Shown here: positions 6,838 to 15,147 of the stretch, one piece after another
Layout: each line of letters opens with the position of its first letter
How positions within the stretch are numbered: position 1 is the first letter of the stretch
Source of the DNA: Hymenobacter piscis
GTDB lineage: Bacteria > Bacteroidota > Bacteroidia > Cytophagales > Hymenobacteraceae
DNA: 61,062 nucleotides
Direction: 5' to 3'
Assembly: GCF_018760735.1 (NCBI RefSeq)
Contig: NZ_JAHHZN010000024.1
Coordinates: 1 to 61,062, forward strand
Notes under the pieces: generated by a model
Databases searched by the model: none
Told to the model about the DNA's origin: nothing
What the model saw: the letters and a program-made list of their open reading frames with translations, nothing else
Translations under genes and position numbers: made by a program

Positions 6838-7944
6838 TTACACGTTTTTGCGGCGGTTGCGCTTGTAGTCCTCGAAAATCATGTGGCCGAGGCCCTTGAG
6901 CGACGAGTAGTACGCCTTGCCCTGGTTTACCTCGGTGAATTCCTCCACGAAGCGGCGCAGGTAGGGGTCGTCGGCAATCATAAAGGTGGTGATAGGCACT
7001 TTCAGGCGGCGGGCCGAGGCGGCCAGGTTCAGGGTTTTGTTGACCACTTTGCGGTCGAGCCCGAACGAGTTTTTGTAGTAGCCGCCGGCTTCCTTCAGGC
7101 AGGTAGGCTTGCCGTCGGTAATCATGAAGATCTGCTTGTTGGGCGTTTTGCGCTTGCGCAGCAGGTCCAGGGCCAGCTCCAGGCCAGCCACGGTGTTGGT
7201 GTGGTAGGGGCCCACCTGCAGGTAGGGCAGCTCCTTTACCTCAATCTGCCAGGCGTCGTTGCCGAACACAATCACGTCGAGGAAGTCCTTGGGGTACTTC
7301 TGCTTCACCAGCTCGGCCAGGGCCATAGCCACCTTCTTGGCGGGCGTGATGCGGTCCTCGCCGTACAGAATCATCGAGTGCGAGATGTCAATCATGAGCA
7401 CGGTGCTGGTCTGGCTTTTGTGCTCGTTTTCGCGCACTTCCAGGTCGCCCTCGGTCAGCATGAAGTTGTCGCCGTCCATGCCGTGGTTGAGCTGGGCGTT
7501 GCGGATGCTCTCGGTCATGGAAATCTGGTCGAGCGAGTCGCCGAAGCGGAACTCCCGCATGTCGGTGCTCTGCTCGTCGCCCTGGCCGGTGTGGGGCGTG
7601 CGGTGGTTGCCCGGGCCCGACTTCTTGAGCTTGCCGAAGATTTCCTCCAGCGCCGACTTGCGGATTTTCTGCTCGCTTTTGGCCGTGATGGTGAACTCAC
7701 CTTTCTTCTGCTCGTCCTCGTCGATGTAGCCCTTCTTCTTGAGGTCCTCGATGAAGTCGCCCATGCCGTAACCGTCGTCGGTGAGGCCGTACTGCTTATC
7801 CAGCTCATTGAGCCAGGAAAGCGCCTCGCCCACGTCGCCGCTGGTGATGGTGACCAGCTGCATAAATATGTTGAAAAGGGAGTCGAAGCCTTTCTCAGTC
7901 GACTCCTCGGGCACGAAATCCCGAAAACGAAAGCCTGCGGACAT
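6838..7944 (-). CDS. VWA domain protein, partner of the MoxR-like ATPase
   Basis: A 368-residue cytoplasmic protein. The N-terminal ~170 residues are helical and charged. A von Willebrand factor A domain follows from about residue 178, with a complete MIDAS start Asp186-Ile-Ser188-His-Ser190 and a later ITDGKPT segment. VWA proteins of this type act as metal-dependent adaptors or substrates for MoxR-type ATPases, here encoded directly downstream with only the palindrome between them. The start is the ATG at 7942-7944; the divergent upstream region is a long repeat. Confidence 0.9.
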   Translation of the reverse strand: MSAGFRFRDFVPEESTEKGFDSLFNIFMQLVTITSGDVGEALSWLNELDKQYGLTDDGYGMGDFIEDLKKKGYIDEDEQKKGEFTITAKSEQKIRKSALEEIFGKLKKSGPGNHRTPHTGQGDEQSTDMREFRFGDSLDQISMTESIRNAQLNHGMDGDNFMLTEGDLEVRENEHKSQTSTVLMIDISHSMILYGEDRITPAKKVAMALAELVKQKYPKDFLDVIVFGNDAWQIEVKELPYLQVGPYHTNTVAGLELALDLLRKRKTPNKQIFMITDGKPTCLKEAGGYYKNSFGLDRKVVNKTLNLAASARRLKVPITTFMIADDPYLRRFVEEFTEVNQGKAYYSSLKGLGHMIFEDYKRNRRKNV

Positions 7945-7997
7945 ATAAATTGGGGGAGTGAGCTCTCAGAACAACGTAAGCCGGTTTTTAGTTGTCG

Positions 7998-8222
7998 GGG
8001 GAGTAGGTGGTAGTTGTCAGTTATTGGTTGTCAGTTATTAGTTGTCAGTTGTTAGTTGTCAGTTGTCAGTTGTCAGTTGTCAGTTGTCAGTTGTTAGTAC
8101 GAAACCAAACAGCCAACAACCAAAACCAGACAACTGACAACTAACAACCGACAACTAACAACCGACAACTAACAACCGACAACTAACAACCGACAACTGA
8201 CAACTAACAACTAACAACCGAC
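7998..8222. repeat. Long inverted arms of TTGTCAG-type tandem repeats
   Basis: The left half is built of units such as TTGTCAG and TTATTGG; the right half carries their complements (CTGACAA, CTAACAACCGACAA). Together they could fold into a hairpin of over 80 bp. It lies between the divergent VWA and DUF427 genes, where their promoters must be. No unique core is evident, only a short AC-rich centre near 8100-8130. Confidence 0.9.
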
Positions 8223-8227
8223 ACCCC

Positions 8228-8509
8228 ATGAAAGCCATCTGGAACAACACCGTCATTGCCGAAAGCGACGAAACCGTGGTCGTTGAAAATAACCACTATT
8301 TCCCGGCCGATTCCATCAAGCGGGAGTTTTTCGAGGACAGCATTGCCCATACCACCTGCCCCTGGAAGGGCCGGGCCAGCTATTATTCCCTGCGCGTGAG
8401 CGGGGAGCTGAACAAGGATGCCGCCTGGTTTTACCCCGAGCCGAAGGATGCGGCCCGGCAAATCAAGGACCGGGTGGCCTTCTGGAAGGGGGTACAGGTA
8501 CAACCCTAG
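8228..8509 (+). CDS. DUF427 domain protein
   Basis: A 93-residue protein matching the usual single-domain DUF427 layout: an opening AIWNNTVIAESDETVVVE beta segment, the YFP and CPWKGRASYYSL motifs in the middle, and an aromatic C-terminal region ending in VAFWKGVQV. The molecular function of DUF427 proteins is not established. The ATG at 8228 follows the repeat block directly. It has no obvious operon partner. Confidence 0.9.
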   Translation: MKAIWNNTVIAESDETVVVENNHYFPADSIKREFFEDSIAHTTCPWKGRASYYSLRVSGELNKDAAWFYPEPKDAARQIKDRVAFWKGVQVQP

Positions 8510-8642
8510 CGGTATGGCAGCCAGCAGAAGGAACCGGGAGAGACGATGAGCAATTTCTTAATCCCTATATAACCAGAAAAATACAACTCAATCTTATTAC
8601 ATTGCGTTTAAACGCGCTAAGCCTCTCCCCGATGAGCTCTAT

Positions 8643-8661
8643 GCCCCGGTTCTGCCGGGGC
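8643..8661 (+). terminator. Short GC hairpin, possible terminator
   Basis: GCCCCGG pairs with CCGGGGC around 5 nt and is followed by TTCTCTTG, a weak U tract. It lies in the gap between the DUF427 and PliI-like genes and may end the DUF427 transcript. Confidence 0.45.
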
Positions 8662-8696
8662 TTCTCTTGCATCTTCCCTAATTCCATTTTTGTCCA

Positions 8697-9317
8697 ATGC
8701 GTACCTCCTCCCTTCCTCGCTTACTGCTCGCAACTGGTGTAGTAGCGGCCTCGCTGTCGGCCTGCGACTCTACGCGCCAGGTAGCTTCTGAGTCGACTTC
8801 CAACACTGTGCCCGCTGGTCCTACCATTGACGACAGTGACGTGACCTTTAACCGCGAAGTAACCCAGGGTGATTATCGGTTTGTCGTAAAAACTTTTGGC
8901 AACGAGGAGCCCCGTTTCGTGAGCATCCGCTCCTACCGGGGTTCGTCGATGACCATGGATCCGATGCGGGTTCAGGTGACGGGCGCCCTCACGAACGTGG
9001 CCTCGGGCGACCTGAACGGCAACGGCAAGCCGGAACTTTACCTGATGACTGACAACAAAAAGGTCAACGGCGGTTTGTACGCCTACGAGTTTGGGGAGCG
9101 GGGCTACACCCCGATTTCCTTCCCCGGCACGCCCGCCGGGCAGGCGGGCATGGGCTACACCGGCCAGGATATGTACTCCATCAGCGGCAATAAGCTGGTG
9201 CGCACTTTCCCCGTCACGCCTACCGACTCCACCATGAAGGCCGGCAACCGGACCGTTGAGTACACCCTCGACGCCAACGGCCGCCTGATGATGGGCCAGT
9301 CGATGGACGCGCAGTAG
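8697..9317 (+). CDS. PliI-like lipoprotein (possible lysozyme inhibitor)
   Basis: A 206-residue lipoprotein with signal peptide and lipobox Cys in SLSACDS (about residue 23). The mature part resembles the PliI family of i-type lysozyme inhibitors: the YRFVVKTFGNEEPRFVSIRSY strand region, a DLNGNGKPELYLM segment in the middle, and LVRTFPV...RTVEYTLDANGRL at the end. PliI proteins protect the wall from animal-type lysozymes. The identification comes from pattern memory, so a generic FG-GAP-like lipoprotein remains possible. The TAG stop at 9315-9317 is the first part of the following 7-bp repeat array. Confidence 0.7.
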   Translation: MRTSSLPRLLLATGVVAASLSACDSTRQVASESTSNTVPAGPTIDDSDVTFNREVTQGDYRFVVKTFGNEEPRFVSIRSYRGSSMTMDPMRVQVTGALTNVASGDLNGNGKPELYLMTDNKKVNGGLYAYEFGERGYTPISFPGTPAGQAGMGYTGQDMYSISGNKLVRTFPVTPTDSTMKAGNRTVEYTLDANGRLMMGQSMDAQ

Positions 9318-9410
9318 AGCTTAGAGCTTAGAGCTTAGAGCTTAGAGCTTAGAGCTTAGAGCTTAGAGCTTAGAGCTTAGAGCTTAGAGCTTAGAGCTTA
9401 GAGCTTAGAG
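9315..9410. repeat. TTAGAGC tandem repeat, about 13.7 copies
   Basis: An uninterrupted array of a 7-bp unit with identical copies. It starts at the stop codon of the preceding gene and ends just before a strong terminator. Unlike most arrays here it has no inverted partner arm. Confidence 0.95.
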
Positions 9411-9419
9411 TGTATGAAA

Positions 9420-9456
9420 GAGGCCCCGCCGGGTTACGGCGGGGCCTCTTTTTTTT
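9420..9456 (+). terminator. Strong Rho-independent terminator
   Basis: GAGGCCCCGCCG pairs perfectly with CGGCGGGGCCTC over a 5-nt loop, followed by eight T residues. It ends the PliI-like transcript before the convergent desaturase gene. Confidence 0.9.
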
Positions 9457-9510
9457 GTTTGTCTGTTTTTACTTACCAGACCCTGGGCACCAACGACTAA
9501 GCCCTAACGC

Positions 9511-10491
9511 CTACTCAATCCACTTGAACTTGTATTCCAGCTTGGGCACGGGCATGCGGTCGGCAACCCGGCGCAGGCGGTTGGGCAGGGCCATCACGTA
9601 GTCGCGGGCTTTTTCGGCGGCGCCGGTCAGGCCCGTCAGCTGCTCGATTTTCCAGTCGCGGAGCAGCGTATCCAGAATCTCGGTGTAATCGTGGCTGGTG
9701 TATACGCCCAGGCGCTGGGCGGCATCGGTGAAGTGGCCGAAGGTCTTGCCCATTTCCACCCCCATCTCGCGCATGTAGTGGGCCGGCATCACAATCTTCT
9801 TGCGCATCATGTCCTCGAAGGCCAGCATCATTTCCGACGGATCGACCTCGAAAATCTTCTCCACAAACGTTTTGTAAACGCGGGCGTGGCGGTTTTCGTC
9901 GCCGGCAATCATGCCGCAGATTTTGGAGAGCTGATCTTCCCCAACGGCCCGGGCCAGCTGCCCCACCCGACGGTGGGAAATATTGGTAGCCATTTCCTGG
10001 TAGGAAGTGTACACGAAGGCGCGGTAGGGGTCGTGGGCCGTACCCAGGTCGAAGCCGTCGTTGATCAGGTACTGGGTGCTGACCTCGAACTCGCGCATGT
10101 TTACGCGGCCCGAGAGGTAGAGGTAGCGGTTGAGCAGGTCGCCGTGGCGGTTTTCCTCGGCCGTCCAGCCCCGGATCCACTGAGCCCAGCCGTTATCAGG
10201 GTCACGGTTCAGACCATCGAGCTCGTGAAACCAGGCTTCGTAGTTGGGCAGGGCCTCCTCCGTGATGGTGTCGCCGATGAGCACGGCCAGCAAATCGTAG
10301 CTCAGGCCCTTGGCCCGCTCACGCAGCAGCTTCACCTCGTCGAAGAAGGTATCCAGGCGGGAATCCGGCATAAAGTCGGACGGCTGCCAGCTGCTTTCCA
10401 CACTTTTGAGGAAGGTGCCGATGTTATCTTTCAGGAAGCCCTCCATGTGCTGGAGGACCTCACCACGGGAGGTCAGAGAGGCGGTAATCAT
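9511..10491 (-). CDS. Acyl-ACP desaturase (diiron)
   Basis: A 326-residue soluble fatty-acid desaturase that introduces a cis double bond into acyl-ACP, adjusting membrane fluidity. Both diiron ligand motifs of the FA_desaturase_2 family are visible: EENRHG at about residues 112-117 and DENRHA at about 197-202. The ATG at 10489-10491 (MITASLTS) was chosen over an upstream alternative start because the extra 27 residues have no family counterpart. The gene is monocistronic and lies between convergent and codirectional neighbours. Confidence 0.93.
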   Translation of the reverse strand: MITASLTSRGEVLQHMEGFLKDNIGTFLKSVESSWQPSDFMPDSRLDTFFDEVKLLRERAKGLSYDLLAVLIGDTITEEALPNYEAWFHELDGLNRDPDNGWAQWIRGWTAEENRHGDLLNRYLYLSGRVNMREFEVSTQYLINDGFDLGTAHDPYRAFVYTSYQEMATNISHRRVGQLARAVGEDQLSKICGMIAGDENRHARVYKTFVEKIFEVDPSEMMLAFEDMMRKKIVMPAHYMREMGVEMGKTFGHFTDAAQRLGVYTSHDYTEILDTLLRDWKIEQLTGLTGAAEKARDYVMALPNRLRRVADRMPVPKLEYKFKWIE

Positions 10492-10575
10492 GGCCAAGGC
10501 GGGGGAGTGAGTACGGTAGAATATCAAAGGTATACTACCTCTAACCGGTGATGCAGGGAATAAGTCCGGCAAGCC

Positions 10576-12270
10576 TTACATGATTTTGGCTTTTAGGGAC
10601 GATTGCGGGAATTTTGTACGCATTCGGTAGGCATGCACACTAGTTGAGGGCTCAGCAGCCCCGGTGGGCCGCTGCGGCGGCCCTTGCAGCTGTTCGAGCC
10701 ACACCTTCGGCTGATCCGGCTGCCGCTTCAGGGCAAGCTGCCGGTTAAGCAGGTCCGCGCCTTCCGGCGTGAGCACCCAGGCCACATCCGTACGCTGGCC
10801 CAGCCGCCGCAGGGCCTCGGTGAAGTCGCGGGTGCCGGTGAGCCGTTCCCGCAAAACCGCCTGCGACGGATGCAGCGTCTGCCAACCCCGCACCGAGAGT
10901 CCTACTTTGGGGGCGTAAAGACGAAAGGTCAGCAGGGTTCTGTTCACGTCTGCCCTGAAAGGCGGGGCCGACTTATATGTATCCTCCAGAAAATCGGACA
11001 CGATTATCCGCGCGCCTCTGGTAAGCGGGACCAACCGTTCATGCGCCGCATCGTTGGCTTTCCTCTCCTGGGCCAGCACGTGGCTGCGGTGGCGGGTTTT
11101 GTAAGCGTAGGGAAGGGCGGCGGCCAGCAGCGCCAGCAGCAGCGCCGCCGGGGTATGGCGGGGCAGCGGCCGGAGCTGCCAGAGATACACCAGGTTGCTC
11201 AGAACCCAGAAATCCAGCAGCGGCAGAACCAGCCGGGGCGGCAGTTTCAGCAGCGTACCCAGCCCCAGCAGCACTCCCGCGTAGCCGGCCTGCACCAGCC
11301 AGTAGCCCCGGTGGCCGCCCCCGGCCCGCAGCACCAGAACGCCGGTAGCGGCTAGCAGCAGCAGCAACGGAAAATAGTCGCGGGGGAGCTGACGGGCCAG
11401 GCCCCCGAGCTTGGCCGGGGCCGTGTGCTGGATGAAGTAGCCGGGGCGGAAGGGCGCCACCCGGGCCAGGGTGGTTTCGTTAACTAAGGTAGAGTCGCCC
11501 AGTTGCCAGGCCCGGGCGGCGGCCAGGGCGAGGCTATCGGCGGGGCTCAGGGGCTTGATGGGCGGGGCGGCCAGCTGGAAGTCGTTGAGGTTGGATTTGA
11601 GTACGTCGAGGCGGCGGAAGGTGGCGGCCTGGGGGCTCCAGGTGAGTTGGAGCCAGAGCGCCCCCAGCACGGCCCAGGTCGTTATACCAGCCCCGATGGG
11701 CAAAGCCCGGCGGCCGGCCAGCCACCACGCGCCCGGCAGGGCCACGGCCGCACCCAGCACCGCCGCGCTGGGCCGGATAAGCCAGCTCAGCCCGAAAGCC
11801 AGCAGCCCCGTCACCAGTGCCCAGCGGGCCGGGGCGCGCTGGGCCGCGAGCAGCACCCCCGCCCCGGCCAGCAACAGCGGCACCCGCACGTAGTTGAACC
11901 AGAACCCGTGCTCAAGCCAGCCCACCAGCCAGAACAGCCCCAGCAGCGCCAGCGCCGCCGCCCCGCCCGTCCGGGCCCGCACCAGCCGCCAGAGCACCGC
12001 CGCCACCAGCACCGTGGCCACGTACAGCAGCGTGTAAAGCGTGAGGCCGTACCAGGGCCACGTCGGCGCGGCCGCGTAGAGCCGGCTCCACAGCGCGGCG
12101 TAGCCGTGGAAGTACAGGTGCAGGTCGCGCACCGGCGCGGCGGCCGTCTGCCCTCGTAGCAGGGCCACGATGGTCAGGTCGTCGTTGGTTTCGAAGTAGC
12201 AGCCCAGCAACCCGCCGGCCCCCAGCAGCAGCACCAAAGGCAGAAGAAGCAGAAGAACCCGGTGCCGCAT
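10576..12270 (-). CDS. Multi-pass membrane protein, glycosyltransferase-like
   Basis: A 564-residue integral membrane protein with about 10 hydrophobic segments and a ~180-residue soluble C-terminal part. An acidic FETNDD motif directly after the first membrane helix resembles the catalytic Asp loop of GT-C glycosyltransferases, which use lipid-linked sugars. No specific family is recognised. The ATG at 12268-12270 is flanked immediately by the repeat element at 12271-12405, which separates it from the divergent GT39-like gene; together they suggest a surface glycan locus. Confidence 0.75.
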   Translation of the reverse strand: MRHRVLLLLLPLVLLLGAGGLLGCYFETNDDLTIVALLRGQTAAAPVRDLHLYFHGYAALWSRLYAAAPTWPWYGLTLYTLLYVATVLVAAVLWRLVRARTGGAAALALLGLFWLVGWLEHGFWFNYVRVPLLLAGAGVLLAAQRAPARWALVTGLLAFGLSWLIRPSAAVLGAAVALPGAWWLAGRRALPIGAGITTWAVLGALWLQLTWSPQAATFRRLDVLKSNLNDFQLAAPPIKPLSPADSLALAAARAWQLGDSTLVNETTLARVAPFRPGYFIQHTAPAKLGGLARQLPRDYFPLLLLLAATGVLVLRAGGGHRGYWLVQAGYAGVLLGLGTLLKLPPRLVLPLLDFWVLSNLVYLWQLRPLPRHTPAALLLALLAAALPYAYKTRHRSHVLAQERKANDAAHERLVPLTRGARIIVSDFLEDTYKSAPPFRADVNRTLLTFRLYAPKVGLSVRGWQTLHPSQAVLRERLTGTRDFTEALRRLGQRTDVAWVLTPEGADLLNRQLALKRQPDQPKVWLEQLQGPPQRPTGAAEPSTSVHAYRMRTKFPQSSLKAKIM

Positions 12271-12405
12271 GAGGTGAACTGGTGAGATGGTGAGATAGTG
12301 AACTGGTGAGTTGATGTGCTGGCGGCCCTCGTGGCTCGGCTCTGGTTGCCCGCGCAAATTGCACCGCCTGAATGTAAACTCACCATTTCACCACCTCCCC
12401 ATTTC
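12271..12405. repeat. Family-1 palindromic element (degenerate copy)
   Basis: Short GGTGAGAT / GGTGAACT units lie left of a core at 12308-12383 that opens GAGTTGATG and closes with AAACTC, followed by inverted arms CACCATTTCACCACC. The element fills the entire divergent promoter region between two glycan genes. Confidence 0.75.
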
Positions 12406-12411
12406 AACCCT

Positions 12412-12418
12412 TACCTTG
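12412..12418 (+). promoter_or_regulatory. -7 box directly before the GTG start of the GT39-like gene
   Basis: TACCTTG, close to TAnnTTTG, ends only 5 nt before the GTG at 12424. If used, transcription would start at or next to the start codon, giving a leaderless mRNA. Confidence 0.5.
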
Positions 12419-12423
12419 CGCCG

Positions 12424-14103
12424 GTGAACCGTTTGCTGACCCGCCTGCCCACCTGGACGCTGCTGCTGGTAGTGCTGCTGACCGTGGCCTACTTCCTGCT
12501 GACCCACGAGGGCCTCTACGCCCTCGACGACTACTATTACGCCCGCTACGCCCACCAGCTGCTGAGCGGCACCTTCCGCCTCGCCCCCGACCCCCAGCAT
12601 CTGCTCCACGACCCACTCCACGAGCGGCCGATGATTTTCGGGCCGGTGGCGGTGTTTTTTGCTTTGTTCGGGGTGAATATTATCAGCGCCACGCTCTGGC
12701 CCCTGCTGGCCACGCTGGGCTGCGCCGGGCTCATCTGGGCGCTGTACCGGCGGCGCGAGCCGGTGGTAGCGGCCGGGGCCATGCTGCTGCTGGGGCTGCA
12801 CTACTTCACCCTCAACCTGAGCAACTACCTCTACCCCGATAACATCCTCATGTTCTGGTGCCTGGCCGGGGCTGCCGCCCTGCTGCGGGGGCGGGAACCG
12901 GGCCGGCGGGCCGGCCGCTGGGGCGCGGGGTTCGCCCTGCTGAGCTTCGCGGCCCTGCTCAGCAAGGAAACCATTGCCTACTACCTTCCTTTCTATCTGG
13001 GCGTGCTGGGCCTGGATGCGCTACGGCGGCGGCACGGCCGGTTCTGGGCCACGGCGCTGGGCACGGGGGCAGTACTGCTGGCGGGCTACCTGGGCTTCTA
13101 TCAGTACTTTACCGATGACGCGCTCTACCGCATCCATCTTATCGAGCAGACGAACGAGTTTCTCAAGGATGGCAACTTTCTGGCCGGCAACCGGGCGGCC
13201 CTGCTGGCCCGCGTGACCTGGCAGCCGCTGGCCTTTTTCGTAGCCTCCGGGCTGGGGCTGATGCTCACGCTGGCCGCCCTGGCCGCGCCCCGCCCCGCCC
13301 CGGCCGAAGCCCCCGCCCCGGCTGCGCCCGACCGCCCGTTCTGGCTGGTGCTGAGCGGCCTCACGCTGGTCTTCTACTGGGTAGGCAGCACGTCCCTGAG
13401 CCAGTACAACCCCATCACCCTGCTCCCGCGCATGACCACGCCCCTGCTGCCCCCGCTGGCGCTGGCGGCCGGCTTCGGGTTGCGCCGCCTGGTGGCCCGG
13501 GGCGGCGGGGCCGCCCTGCTGGCGGGGCTGCTGCTGCTGCTGCTGGCGGCCTGGCTGCGCAGCGCGGTGGCCGTGGTGTATGTGGTGCCGGGACTGTGGC
13601 TGCTGGTCCTGGGCCTGAGCCGTTGGCTGCCGGCCTGGCCCCGGCATCTGCGCCCGGGTGAGCCGCTGCTGGTTGCGGCCACAGTCCTGATAATGGCCCT
13701 GGCCCTGGCCGTGCGGCCGGTGTATTTTATGCGCAAGCCGTCGGTTTCGGCCCATTTCGCCCAGAGCCGGGTGATGCAGCAGCACCTGGCAGCCCCCACC
13801 CGGGGCACGGTGCTGGTTGATGATTTCCTGATCGACAACTACGATTTCACCCACGGATTCCGGGTGCCACCGGGCCTGCAGTACCGCCGCTACTTCGCCC
13901 GCGACTCCATCCGCATCGCCCCCGATTATCCCGCCTGGCTGCTGCTCAACCGCGCTACCCTCGCCAACCCCGAGCTCACCCGCACGCTCATCCGCTATTC
14001 CCCCGATTCCGTCCTGAGCTGGTATCCCCGCCGCCGCCTGGTGGCCCAGGACGGGCCGGTGGAATTGTACGAGGTTTTTGGAAGTAATGAGGCCAAGAGG
14101 TGA
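12424..14103 (+). CDS. GT39/ArnT-like membrane glycosyltransferase
   Basis: A 559-residue protein with about 12 membrane helices. The first external loop carries LYALDDYYYARYAHQLL, the Asp-containing motif of GT39/GT83-type (PMT/ArnT) transferases, which move a sugar from a polyprenyl phosphate to a periplasmic acceptor. The C-terminal ~110 residues form a soluble domain. The start is taken as GTG 12424 (VNRLLTRLP), because the longer frame translates the repeat element. The acceptor is unknown; neighbours suggest surface polysaccharide. Confidence 0.82.
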   Translation: MNRLLTRLPTWTLLLVVLLTVAYFLLTHEGLYALDDYYYARYAHQLLSGTFRLAPDPQHLLHDPLHERPMIFGPVAVFFALFGVNIISATLWPLLATLGCAGLIWALYRRREPVVAAGAMLLLGLHYFTLNLSNYLYPDNILMFWCLAGAAALLRGREPGRRAGRWGAGFALLSFAALLSKETIAYYLPFYLGVLGLDALRRRHGRFWATALGTGAVLLAGYLGFYQYFTDDALYRIHLIEQTNEFLKDGNFLAGNRAALLARVTWQPLAFFVASGLGLMLTLAALAAPRPAPAEAPAPAAPDRPFWLVLSGLTLVFYWVGSTSLSQYNPITLLPRMTTPLLPPLALAAGFGLRRLVARGGGAALLAGLLLLLLAAWLRSAVAVVYVVPGLWLLVLGLSRWLPAWPRHLRPGEPLLVAATVLIMALALAVRPVYFMRKPSVSAHFAQSRVMQQHLAAPTRGTVLVDDFLIDNYDFTHGFRVPPGLQYRRYFARDSIRIAPDYPAWLLLNRATLANPELTRTLIRYSPDSVLSWYPRRRLVAQDGPVELYEVFGSNEAKR

Positions 14104-14135
14104 TGCACTACAAGAACGGTCGGCCCATTACCTCC

Positions 14136-15053
14136 TCACCCACCGGCCAGCTTGCCCAGTACCCAGTCGGGGGGGCGGACGGCGTGGAGCTCCCAGAGCA
14201 GCTGGTACAAGTCACGGGCTTCGGGGAGGCTGCGGTAGCGCACGGCCTGGCGCAGCTCCCACCGCACGCGCCGCGCCAGGGCGGCCCGTTCCGCCGGGGT
14301 CCGGCACAGGGCCAGGGCTTTGCGGCAGACTTGAATGGTGGAGCCCAGGTGAGGATCGTGGCGCCGGTAACCCTGGGCTGATTTGGAGCGGGGATGCAGA
14401 CGTTTGCGGGTTGTTACCGCGTCGAGGAAGCGAAACTCCCAGTCGCGGCTGGCCCGCACCCAGAAGTCGAAGTCCTCGTAGCTCAGGGCTTCATCGTAGC
14501 CGCCCAGGGCCTGCAGGGTGGCCCGGCGCATCATCATGGTAGGGGCGCTGATGAAGTAGCGGGCCAGCACGTCGGCAAACACGTCGCCTGAGGCGGGCGC
14601 CGGGTGCAGCTGCCCGCGGGCGTCGCGGCGGTAGTAATGGCGCACAAACTGTCCGGCCTCGTCCAGCAGCTCCGAATCCGAGTACACCATGCCGCACCGG
14701 GGCCCGGCCTGCTCAAAAAAGGCCACCTGCTGGGCCACGCGCCCGGGCAGCAGCACATCGTCGGTGGCGAAGTCAATGACGTATTCTCCTTTCGTGCGGG
14801 CCAGCGCCAGGTTGAAGGCCCGGCAGTTGTTGTGGTTTTCGGGCAGCAGCAGCAGTTGCCAGGTGGGGTGGCGGGCGGCGTAGCCACGCAGCAGCTCGGC
14901 GCTGCCGTCGGTGCTGGCATCGTCCACCAGAATCACTTCCAGATGCGGGTACGTCTGGGCCAGTACGGAATCCAGGGCGGCTTCCAGAAACCGGGCGTGG
15001 TTGTAGCACAGGGCCACGATGGTAACGAGGGGCGGCATCAGCGGAGCATGCAT
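14136..15053 (-). CDS. Family 2 glycosyltransferase
   Basis: A 305-residue cytoplasmic GT-A enzyme. Typical elements are the opening strand PLVTIVALCYNH, the nucleotide-binding VDDASTDGS segment, and an Asp-Asp acidic motif in DFATDDVLLPG near residue 100. YEDFDFWVRASR in the second half matches the acceptor-side ED motif. It transfers a sugar from a nucleotide sugar, probably to a growing surface glycan. Met1 (15053) and Met6 (15038) are both plausible starts; the second fits the family N-terminus better. It lies upstream of no same-strand gene and next to a flippase. Confidence 0.92.
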   Translation of the reverse strand: MHAPLMPPLVTIVALCYNHARFLEAALDSVLAQTYPHLEVILVDDASTDGSAELLRGYAARHPTWQLLLLPENHNNCRAFNLALARTKGEYVIDFATDDVLLPGRVAQQVAFFEQAGPRCGMVYSDSELLDEAGQFVRHYYRRDARGQLHPAPASGDVFADVLARYFISAPTMMMRRATLQALGGYDEALSYEDFDFWVRASRDWEFRFLDAVTTRKRLHPRSKSAQGYRRHDPHLGSTIQVCRKALALCRTPAERAALARRVRWELRQAVRYRSLPEARDLYQLLWELHAVRPPDWVLGKLAGG

Positions 15054-15147
15054 GATCGATCAGTTTTCAGCGAGAAAGACGTCAGGAGTCGTTCCGGTCC
15101 TCCAGGCCGTTTACCGGACTGCTTCAGGCCGCCAAGATAGACAGTTG

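Noticed and set aside
7998..8222. Repeat block resembling a CRISPR array or an origin with iterons
   Set aside because: 7-bp contiguous units in mirrored arms; no spacers, no DnaA boxes and no replication genes nearby.
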